DNA of 64,000 bases. Origin: Sialis fuliginosa (Eukaryota > Arthropoda > Insecta > Megaloptera > Sialidae). The translations under genes and the position numbers were made by a program. Positions within the stretch are counted from its first letter, which is position 1, and the number at the start of each line of letters is the position of its first letter. Positions 55,463-64,000 of the stretch are shown piece after piece. The notes beneath the pieces are model-generated. The model saw nothing but the letters and a program-made list of their open reading frames with translations, had not been told where the DNA came from and searched no databases. Location of the stretch: contig OY540809.1 of the NCBI GenBank assembly GCA_961205875.1, positions 28,966,267-29,030,266 of the forward strand. Direction: 5' to 3'.

Positions 55463-56767
55463 GGGGTTATCTATAATATACGTCACGCAAAATTCAAACA
55501 TTTTTACCCCCCCCCCCCCTCCCCTTTGTCACGCTGAATCACATTTTTTTCAACCCCCTACTTAATAATACGTCACAAAACTTGGAGCCACCTCAAATGA
55601 ATGATTATTTTCATGAACGAAGAAAATTATCATAACTGATAATTAATGAATTGCTCTGGTCAGCACAAGACTTTTTTATAGATCATGATACAGAAAAAAT
55701 TACATAAGTTAACACTTTCTTACATTACAATAATTGTTGTTTTTGTTAATGTTTGAGATGTATTTTATTTCTATTATGTGATTTTATTTCAAACGTTTTT
55801 ATTATAAATCGGTATTAGTAATTTTTCTGTTTAAATTTGTTTTATTTTGTCAAAGGCTTCTTATTTATTTAATATTTCAATAGTGTAACACGTTTTAGAT
55901 ATTATTATTTCTATACATCTATTTAATTGACAGTTGTAATAATAAATGCTTTATGCATATTAGTAAAATTATTTAAAAAAAAAATTATCATTTTTTAGGT
56001 CAATTCATAAAAGATCCAAAAAAAGAATAGGACATAAATAATAGAAAATAACGTTCTCTACAACTTTTATTATAAATATGTATTTTCTGTTATCAACCAT
56101 TTCAATTAAAATTAAAAAAAAAAAGAATATTTCCTTACACAATTTTTTTAATATGATTACAACAAAAATCACAGATAATAATATTCTCTATAACTTGTAT
56201 CTAAAATATTTTTATTTAATATGTACCATTTAGAAAAAAACAATTCGAAAAATTCAAAAAATGGCATCAGTAAACATCCGTTTCCGGTTTAGTGATTGTT
56301 TAAAAAAATCTGAGGTGCACATCTAGAGTATACAAGAACCTTAAGTTTAAAATTTCATCTCTGTAAGTCTCGCCGTTTTGGTTGTAGAGCGTTCATAGAC
56401 ACAGACACACACACACGCACACACACATACACAGACAGACAGAAACACACACAGACATCATTGAGATAATGGTCGTACGTGATTCAGAAACCCTCAATAC
56501 GTGTAATTCCGTTGAAATCTCGAGTTCAAATTTTTCATGAGCACTATTCTTTATTATATCTACAGTGCATTTTATGTCTAGGTATGTATAAAAAAGAAAA
56601 AACAACGTCCTTTATATCGCGAATGAATAATAAAATCTATAGGAATAAAATTGATGTAAGTATTTAAATGTCGCGCTACATCACGTTTGTCCCCCACCCC
56701 CCTCATCAACACATATCATTACGCTCCCCCCTCCTCCTTTTTTCGTACGTATTTTATGAATGACCCT
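55463..56767. mobile_element. MITE with GGGGTTATCTATAATATACGTCAC-type ends
   Basis: Left TA|GGGGTTATCTATAATATACG and right, inverted, TA|AGGGTCATTCATAAAATACG align well. C-rich runs (55507-55519; CCCCCACCCCCCTC at 56691) with ACGTCAC or ACATCACG follow inside each end. I recall this end (GGGTTATCCATAAATTACGTCAC...CCCCCC) from several insects. TA duplication suggests Tc1/mariner-type integration. The interior (CA-rich 56399-56457, AT-rich parts) has no transposase. Confidence 0.72.
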
Positions 56768-57150
56768 TATAGGAATACATATTTTTAGGAACGATCCATA
56801 CGAAATAATTCCTACATTGGCGTTTCTCGAGAATTTGTAGGATGTATAGGAGGTATCTCAAAATGGTACCGAATACATGAAAATTGGTAAGAATGTTCTC
56901 ATTAGCATTCTGATATAATAAACAAAGTATTAAATTGGTTGTCTACCTCATTTAGCAAATATATTGCTTTTTAGGTAAGACATGTTGATAAATAAAATGG
57001 TACCGATTTTCTATTATTTTTTTTTTTTTGGTGGGGCATATAGTATTTGATTAGTAGAACATTTATGCAAAATATCATTATTTATACTTTTTGTTTCTTT
57101 TGCTAAAAGTGAACATAAATAGATTTATTTATTTGTAAAATAGTAATTAC
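56768..57150. other. AT-rich unannotated stretch
   Basis: Nothing is recognised. Confidence 0.45.
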
Positions 57151-57890
57151 AAAAAAAATATCTGCCAAGTAAATGCACAGTGCTTCCTCGTGCTAAATTC
57201 ACCAAATGTAGTTAATTATTCAATTTAAATAAAAACCTTTAGTGTTTATAAAAATTGTCTGCAATTAGTTAACCATTTAATTTTTATACAATTTTACTAA
57301 AAAAATATTAGTTTTAAAACGCACCTGAATATTTTTTCGTATATTTTTAATTTTTTGACAATTTCAGTCTAAATCTAAAGTTATGCAAATGTCAAAATGA
57401 CATTTAATTAATATATCCAAGTAAATATCAATTTAGAAAAACAAAACACGAATTTTTAAAATTGAGATAAATCTTTGTAAGGGAATATTTTACAACAAAC
57501 GTTGTAGACCCATATTATAGGAAATTTAATGCTCTACAAAAAATATTCTATAAAATTTTCACGTAACATGTGTCGTTCTTGAGATATCTTGAAAAAATAA
57601 ATATTTTGGGGTGTCAGTCCTCCCCCTTACACACGATTTTGATGATTTTGAAATGGGACCGTCCTCAAGCCAGACCCAACCATCCGACCAAATTTCAAGA
57701 ATATCGATTCAGTGGTTCATGAGTTATGCGTGTGACAAGGATTCAGGGAACAGACGGACACACGGACGGACGGACAGACAAACACGAAACGAAAAGTGTT
57801 TGTCTTGACGTGAAACGGAAAGATAAATTTAAAATTTTAAAATCGGAGAACATTTTTTTTTGTCTCGTATCTTCGATATTGCGAGGAAGC
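57151..57890 (-). mobile_element. Family C element, minus orientation
   Basis: Inverse of 43965-44692. Near its 5' end (57862) 26 bp are missing between two GAGA words relative to the other copies, leaving ATACGAGACAAAA. This is consistent with a microhomology deletion. Otherwise full length. Confidence 0.87.
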
Positions 57891-58076
57891 AAAACATTTT
57901 GTTTTGCTTTCGAGACCTGAATGGTTTTTGGAATGTTGATCAATTAGCTCAGGTTATTGAGGTATCCTAACCTAAAAGTGCAAAAAATAACTATTTTGGA
58001 CCTATTTATGAATAATTTCCAATCGTTCTTAGCAACAAAAATTTCTTCATTAAAATGAAATTTTTATATTGTTAGC
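57891..58076. other. Unannotated stretch
   Basis: Nothing is recognised. Confidence 0.4.
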
Positions 58077-58232
58077 TAAGGTAGCTGGTACCAGTCTTGG
58101 TCCCTTTAAGAGCAAGGTATATTGTGTTTTGAGATTGATGGGCTTCTTATTTGTAATTCTGTCATTAACTCAAGTTACTAATAAAACAATTATACCTCTA
58201 TTAAATCAATTTAATTACCAAAGAACGCAAAT
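58077..58232 (+). mobile_element. Family E MITE, 5' fragment of a mosaic
   Basis: TAAGGTAGCTGGTACCAGTC, then TTAAGAGCAAGGTATATTGTG and ATTGATGGGCTTCTTATTTG, match the start of 16091-16538. It stops at CGCAAATATA, where repeat D begins. Confidence 0.75.
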
Positions 58233-58318
58233 ATATATGAGCATTTCCAGTAGTTTTTAAAAAAACAGGGCGCACGTATGTCACCGATTTTGCTCCCGAT
58301 TTTTTTTCTCAAAGTATT
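58233..58318 (+). repeat. Repeat D fragment in the mosaic
   Basis: GCATTTCCAGTAG ... CAGGGCGCACGTATGTCACC ... TTTTTTTTCTCAAAGTA matches 8622-8706 with very few differences and is cut at both sides. Confidence 0.85.
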
Positions 58319-58531
58319 ATTAGTTATGCGTGTGACAAGGATTCAGGGGACAGATGGACACACGGACGGACGGACGGACGGACATACAGACAGACAGACA
58401 CGAAACGAAAAGTGTTTGCCTTGACGTGAAACGGATAAATCAATTTAAAATTTTGAAATCGGAGAACATTTTTTTTGTCTCAATCTGAAACGATCACATA
58501 GCTTCTCGTATCTTCGATATTACGAGGAAGT
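58319..58531 (-). mobile_element. Family C fragment closing the mosaic
   Basis: TTATGCGTGTGACAAGGATT, then ACGGACGGACGGACGGACAT and the TTCGATATTACGAGGAAG end, are the 5' third of family C in minus orientation. Confidence 0.82.
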
Positions 58532-59224
58532 AAAATGAATCAAGAAAATTCTTACTAGCTTCTTTTATGTAAATCCGATTGTTCGCTGGTTTGAAAACGC
58601 TGGTTTATTTACATTTACATACACATATATTATACGCATATAACACATATAGATACACATTTTACGGAATCAAAGTTTAAAAGTCGCGAGAATAAGAAGA
58701 AGATATACGCGATGCTATCTGTATTCAAGAAGTTAATAAAACTTTGTTTTTGCTCTGGCAGCCTAATGCATAATTTAAAGAATATCAGGAGGGTCGTAAT
58801 TAACAGATGGCGCCACCGACAAGGGCAACACCTTCATATTTTATTTATATTGCTTTTTACTTACACAGCGACATAATTATTATTACAAGTAGGTGCTTGA
58901 AGCAAATTTTATATGAAATGTAAGTCATTCAGAAAACAAAGAGTAAAACAATAATGTTTACTGATTTTCTTTACAATTATAAGTGATATTAGAAAGTTAA
59001 TTGTTATTACATATATGATAATAATCTAGAATATAATTCAAAAACTCAAATAGTTTTTATAATTATTTATATTAGTCACCTGTGAATACATAGTTATGTA
59101 CATAACTACAAAATGATTTTTAAGAGTACCTACATACATAATAGAAACTGATCTACCTAAAACGTTACTTTGATACAGTAATTTTATCTGTACAGATTGA
59201 ACAAAAAGGAAAAAGATATTGATG
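58532..59224. other. Unannotated stretch
   Basis: A short GC-rich word group (AACAGATGGCGCCACCGACA, 58803) interrupts AT-rich sequence. No gene. Confidence 0.4.
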
Positions 59225-59443
59225 TCCGGTATTATAAAAGAGCTAGTAAAATTTGTTAGCTAGCAAGAACTTCAAAACGAGGTTCTTAACCTATCTGACA
59301 GTTCTCTTTAAGTTTCATGAAGTGTTTGACAATTTTCGCGCACGCGTGGTATGTAAAGACAAACGATATTAAAACAGTGGCGATATTATGAAAATTTAAT
59401 ACCTCATTTGAAAGTGCTTGCTAGCTCCTTTATAATACTGGGC
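59225..59443. mobile_element. Small MITE with CCGGTATTATAAAAGAGCTAG ends
   Basis: Left TCCGGTATTATAAAAGAGCT and the inverse of the right GCCCAGTATTATAAAGGAGC align. The AGCTAGCAAG-ACTT-CAAA-GAGG block is also inverted, with a short extra segment in the left arm. Non-coding. Confidence 0.65.
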
Positions 59444-59685
59444 ATGATTCTACAACTCTTTATAACATTACAAAAATTGGCACAATTTGACTATGATAAA
59501 TATACATAGAAAATTTGATTTTTAGGTTGTGATTTACGTATGATAGGTATTTCATTACTCATTATATAATTAATTGTCAAATTTAAAATCCACTTTTCAA
59601 TATGATTTTTCTCGCATTTTATTCTGTATAACTGTATGGTATAATAATTTCAAAAAAGTGACTCCCACAACAGAAGTTGATGATT
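59444..59685. other. AT-rich unannotated stretch
   Basis: Nothing is recognised. Confidence 0.4.
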
Positions 59686-60790
59686 TTTAGTGTTCCGTAT
59701 CGAAATCAGAAAAATTAACACTTCTGGAATCAACATTTTTTCCGTCTGTCTGACTGTCTGTCACAGCTAGGGTTTGCAATTCCGCAGACTTTTTTTTCTC
59801 GCGGGAAATCTGCCAATCCCGCGGGATCCTGCAGTTTTTCCAAAATTTGTATTATTCATGCTTAAAGTTACTATTATTTAGTTAACATGACAATTACCTA
59901 ATGAAAAATAGTTCCATAGCGGTAACATATGATACATAAACGTAACACGTACCGTATAGACCGATGTAAAATCCATAAAATACACCTGTAAATAGGAGGT
60001 TGTCTAATATGTTAGGTACAAGGACAAGATGCTTCTAACTTCTAATTACTTTTGTCTTTTTGTTCGATTATCCATTTCAATTTTTTTAACTCCTTGATTG
60101 CGTATAAATTAGCCCGTAGGTCGCCTTTTACGCCGCACCGGTATATACGGTATGTCACGTAAATCTAAACCACTAAATATCATTATTTACAGTTGTATTT
60201 TAGGGACAATACTGTTAAAAAATATCGTGTAGATCGTATAGAAAAAGATAGTTTTGAGAAAACACGAATTTTGTGTATTAAACTTTGTGGTTAGCTTTCA
60301 TTTAATCTGCCATTCTTCTTCTAAATTTTTGTATTTTGAATTTTTATGTTTTTTTTTTTTGTAATCTGCTTCTTTTGCCGCCTGAGTCGCGTGAATCCTG
60401 GCATGTTTTAATCGGTTGCGCAGTCACTTTTTCGAACTTTTTTATTTATTTTTTATTTTGGAGGTATGTAACCACTTAACTAATCGTGAACAAGAGATAT
60501 ATGTAAGTATATTTGCCTTTTATTCCACTAGATTTATATTCAATCATCTCAGCCTTCATTTTTTTTCAAAATTGTTACCTTTTTTATCCATATTTACACT
60601 TTACAAGTATTCAAAACGCACGCGACCTACAAATTTAATGTTAAAAAAATTCCGTGCGGATCCCGCACTTTCAGTTATTGCAAACCCTAGTCACAGCCTT
60701 CTAGCTGCTAAACCGTTTGATCTAGAAAACTGAGATTTGGCATACAGTAAATAGTGGACCTGAGTTATAAAAGTAAATATAGGTAGGTAC
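59686..60790 (+). repeat. Q-type repeat split by a hAT insertion
   Basis: Left part GATTTTTAGTGTTCCGTATC ... TTCCGTCTGTCTGACTGTCT (59686-59767). Right part GCCTTCTAGCTGCTAAACCG-TTTGATCTAGAAAACTGAGA (60690-60790). Joining the parts minus one 8-bp copy restores the usual order of such repeats: GTTCCGT, CTGTCTGTC, then CTAAACCGTTTGATCTAGAAA. Confidence 0.75.
59768..60689. mobile_element. Non-autonomous hAT element with perfect 8-bp target duplication
   Basis: The ends are TAGGGTTTGCAAT and its exact inverse ATTGCAAACCCTA. The flanks GTCACAGC (59760-59767) and GTCACAGC (60690-60697) are identical. An 8-bp duplication and TAGGG (YARNG-type) ends are hAT hallmarks. Subterminal GGATCC palindromes occur on both sides (GCGGGATCCTGC at 59821 and GTGCGGATCCCGCAC at 60654). 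No transposase-like translation is found in its 922 bp. Confidence 0.88.
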
Positions 60791-61042
60791 ATACATTTTC
60801 AACCGACGTTTATGGGAAATTGAATTTAACATTTCAGAAAAAGATCATCGTTTTGTTCAACAATTTCGTTTAACAGACTAGGCTTGTTATGTATCCATAT
60901 ACTTTCCTAATTTAAGATGTTATGTATAAAATGTAACGAAAAGGAAATAATTTCTATGACAATAATCAACATTTTCTTAAATAAGTACATTTTATTTCTG
61001 ATGAGACACTTTTTCAAATATCCCCACTCCGTCGAATCTCAG
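60791..61042. other. AT-rich unannotated stretch
   Basis: Nothing is recognised. Confidence 0.4.
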
Positions 61043-61380
61043 CTAACCCTTTGGACGCGACATCCAAACACATTTTTCAATAAAAAAAATTAGTCTATTT
61101 TATTTTACCTACATTTTCTTTTCATGATGTCAATTTTGCATGAAATTGTATTTGTATAAGGAAGTTGATATTTGTGTGTAATATAAAGGGTGGGGTGAAG
61201 GATTTTACTGAATATTTCACTGACATTTACATTTTTTTTCTAAAAACATTATTTTCTAAAATAAAAATCGATTTCCATGTGCAACGGTGTTTTTTTCGAG
61301 TCGTGGACTATAGTCGATTTTCACGGCGAAGGGAAAAAATACAATCGACTTTAGTCGATTTACGCATCCAAAGGGGTAAG
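61043..61380. mobile_element. MITE with CTAACCCTTTGGACGCG ends
   Basis: Left CTAACCCTTTGGACGCGACA and the inverse of the right CTTACCCCTTTGGATGCGTA align. Two ATCGACT-TAGTCGATT-type near-palindromes (61303-61320, 61343-61361) lie near the right end. No coding capacity. Confidence 0.55.
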
Positions 61381-62501
61381 TCTGTTAAGCACGTAATAAG
61401 TACATAGGTACTTAAAAAAATCAAATAAATCTTGTTTAAAACAAATATGTGTAGAATTGTGTACCTACAATTTAATTTTCCACAATCAATTAATTACAAT
61501 TGAATTTGTTTGGAATAAGGCACGGTTTGTTTTATTTGGACGTTAACTTTAACTGGTATTGTTTTCGTAGAGACATCTGTTATTAAATGCCTGCATAACT
61601 GTATTATATATTACGTCAGGCATGCAACCTCTAAACATGAAACTGCAGCATTAGTCTATATACAAACATTAAAAATAATATGTACCAACAACCATACAAT
61701 AATGATAAATTTATGACTAACTCGCTGTTTTCATATATACGTACGTACCAGGTATTTAAAACAGGGGCGTGTTTCGGATTAGAATATCATGTATTATTAA
61801 ATTTAACTTCTTAATAATATTTAATAATAATAAATGAAAGTTTTAGAATTTCCAACAACAAAAAACAATTATATGAATCTTATTTACTGGATATTTTCAA
61901 ATTAATAAAAATTAAGAAACCGTTGTAGGTATGTATATTATTGTATATATCCACGTATAATTTTTATTCAAATTATGACTATTTTATAAGAATCTCTTTA
62001 ATATTTGTAACAAAAAAAACACAATTATTCTTTTTTGAATTAATTGAGTTGGAATTTTGAACAATGGATGTATCTAATTATTGATAAATAACTAAAATAG
62101 ATCAGTAAAAGGGTTTTTCATAGGGAACATGTTTTCGTATAAATACTCATTTTGTAACGTCAAAGTTGTCTTAAATAAAATAGAAGTATATTTACTTTTT
62201 AAGACCTTCAAGATTATTAATGCACCTCTGTTCCTTTGACAAATTAAAACTTAATTTATTTACTTTTCATCGTCTTATTTACTAGAGCGTTTATTTCGTG
62301 TATTCATTGAATTGATTATACATATACGAACATAAATTAGTGTAAAAAAGAAGACATAATTAGAAATCAATACAAATTACAGATTACATATATAAATATG
62401 TAGTACACATAGGTAAAAAATTGACTTGGGCCATGAAATCCTTGTTTTATATAAAATAACGAAAACAATATTTACTTTATATAAGAATATAGTAACCCTA
62501 C
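61381..62501. other. AT-rich unannotated stretch
   Basis: Nothing is recognised beyond TACGTACGTACC (61739) and GTAGGTATGTATA words. Confidence 0.5.
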
Positions 62502-63140
62502 TATACAGGATGTCCAAGATAAGCGTGAAATGTATGGGGATTTCCTAAACGGTAAGAGATACAGATTCGGTTGAATAAGATGAATTATTTGTAAGAAAGG
62601 AGTGAGTATTACTACATCTAAAAATATTAATAATTCTATGTGGTTTAGGCAGTATGCTCAAAAATCTAAAATTTCGGAAATTATTTAAATGGTTATAACT
62701 TATTTGTCAAAATAGATAGGTACTTTTTGTTTGCGGTTTATTAAAGCCCTTTTTGTAGAATTTATTGGTTCATTTAGAATTTTTATATAACTTTTAGTTT
62801 CCGAGTTACAAGCCCTAACTTTAGTTTTTCTTATGGGTCACTAACAATAAATTGAGTATAGCTTATTTGAACGTGTTTTTTACTCTACTTTACAAAATCA
62901 TGAAAATTTTGTATTATAGATTATTTTAAATCTTCATTAGTTTCAAAATTTATTGGAAATATACGATTATTTTGCACATTATCAAAGGGGTATTTCATTT
63001 CCTCAAACCGTTTTTAAAATTATTTTTTTCTTACTACCCTTGACCCCCTCTAACTATATACAAAATTTGAACTCGATACGATTTTATCAGTTGAAAAGGT
63101 TTCCTTGTAAGTTTGTGATAAGCGAATTTGAATGAAAACT
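62502..63140. mobile_element. TATACAGGATGTCC-type element, right end unknown
   Basis: TATACAGGATGTCCAAGATAAGC, then AAACGGTAAGAGATACAGAT and CCCTTTTTGTAGAATTTATTG, is the arrangement typical of this dispersed insect class. The boundary to the right is not visible. Confidence 0.4.
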
Positions 63141-63479
63141 GGTCGACGACTTCTGCATGCGAGTCTACATTATATTATATTACCCCTCAAATAACTATTA
63201 ACAAATACAAATATACAAAATCACTAAATAAAAAAATTTAAACAAATAAAGTGCATAAAAACAAGAAGTACAATTTGAAGACAAGCAAAAGGAAGAAATA
63301 ACATCATCGCATATATAAAATAAAAACCACAATTTCAATAATACAAAAAGAAGCATCATTTCAACAAACCGATCATGTGAAGGTGTTAAGAAACGAATTT
63401 AAAAATAACAATTGCAGCTTTTTTGCCGCGACAAGCAATTTTCGCAAAAAAGTCTGATGTGAAATCATGTATGCACATC
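63141..63479. other. AT-rich unannotated stretch
   Basis: Nothing is recognised. Confidence 0.4.
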
Positions 63480-63720
63480 CGGTTTGTTGACGCTGTTTTC
63501 ATGGGGAGGGGGTGAGAGCGGCAGAGAGGGGGAGGGGGAAGACACACGATGTGGAACATACGGTACCACAACACGGTTGATCAATTTCGCGGTTTTTTTG
63601 TTGACGAATGTGGTAGAGAATGTTCTACACACGCTGACTTGGCCTGTGCGGTTATTTTTCCAGTGGCGATGTTTGTATGAGGATACATCTATGGGGGAAT
63701 CTCAGTTGACGAAATAAATA
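63480..63720. promoter_or_regulatory. GC-richer single-copy segment
   Basis: Includes GGGGAGGGGGTGAGAGCGGC and CACACGCTGACTTGGCCTGT, with a 77-codon open plus frame. Neither splice signals nor a protein family support coding. Confidence 0.2.
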
Positions 63721-63729
63721 TATCCACAT

Positions 63730-63888
63730 CAGTAGCGTAGTAAGAAAAAAAATCGGGGGGGGAGGGAATAAATACATATGAGTTAAATTTTTTGAAGGTA
63801 TTTTGAACTGATGTTTTCTCAAAACATACGTTTTTTAGAAATACTAAATATTTTAGAGGGGGGGGTCTTCTCCCCCCACCCGTCACTG
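63730..63888. mobile_element. hAT-type MITE with near 8-bp target duplication
   Basis: Left CAGTAGCGTAGTAAG and the inverse of the right CAGTGACGGGTGGGG, each followed by a G- or C-run. The flanks atccacat (63722-63729) and acctacat (63889-63896) agree at 6 of 8 positions. Non-coding, 159 bp. Confidence 0.6.
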
Positions 63889-64000
63889 ACCTACATTTGT
63901 TTAATTGTTAATTAAATAGTTTAATATCCCATTTATTTATCCGAATTCAATTTACTTTACTTTACTCAAGTACCTACCTACTCGGAAAAAACTTTACATT

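Overview
This is a 64 kb stretch of AT-rich, repeat-dense animal nuclear DNA with no complete protein-coding gene. An insect, most likely a moth or butterfly, is suggested by three things: six exact AACCT units (the insect TTAGG telomere repeat) at 13851-13880; short retroposon-like elements that begin CTAGC-GTG-CCCGCG-ACTTCG, carry ACAGACAGAC near the end and finish in TTTATAATATTAGTATGGAT; and dispersed AGGGTTCCGTA / CCAAGTGCG-type repeats that I associate with lepidopteran genomes. The order-level call is from memory of such repeats and was not checked against a database. No operons, bacterial signals, rRNA, convincing tRNA or CRISPR are present.

The content is mostly non-autonomous transposable elements. 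Recurring families are: A (CTAGCTGTG element, 146-580, 1819-2682, 4702-5225, 12902-13245); B (GGCATGATGCC-ended MITE, 21742, 42768, 48190); C (TTCCTCGCAATATCGAAG element, six copies); E (AGGTAxTGGCACCAGT-ended MITE with TA target duplication, six copies); F (CCCGCGACTTCG SINE-like, 7198, 47806 and a fragment at 23205); a Q/J/M/N group of GGGTTCCG-associated repeats; and hAT-type elements. Among the hAT-type elements is a 922-bp one with a perfect 8-bp target duplication (59768-60689) and a decayed 1.27-kb one that still encodes a recognisable piece of the hAT transposase C-terminal domain (3099-4370). Two long foldback elements occur (41023-41580 and 30469-31013). The second has a short tRNA-box-bearing insertion in its loop, flanked by a 21-bp direct repeat.

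Between the repeats lie GC- and CpG-richer single-copy islands (5570-5700, 13480-13670, 15230-15700, 17150-17360, 18690-19090, 20130-20350, 26200-26480, 30190-30445, 33180-33620, 36960-37250, 45130-45380, 52560-52860, 63480-63720). Several hold strong transcription-factor-like motifs (paired CCACGTGG, a DR1 nuclear-receptor repeat, a POU octamer, GATA and Fox sites), and two look like possible internal exons. The simplest reading is a gene desert or a very large intron carrying cis-regulatory islands and perhaps a few short exons, heavily invaded by small DNA transposons and SINE-like elements. No coordinated pathway can be described because no intact gene is present.
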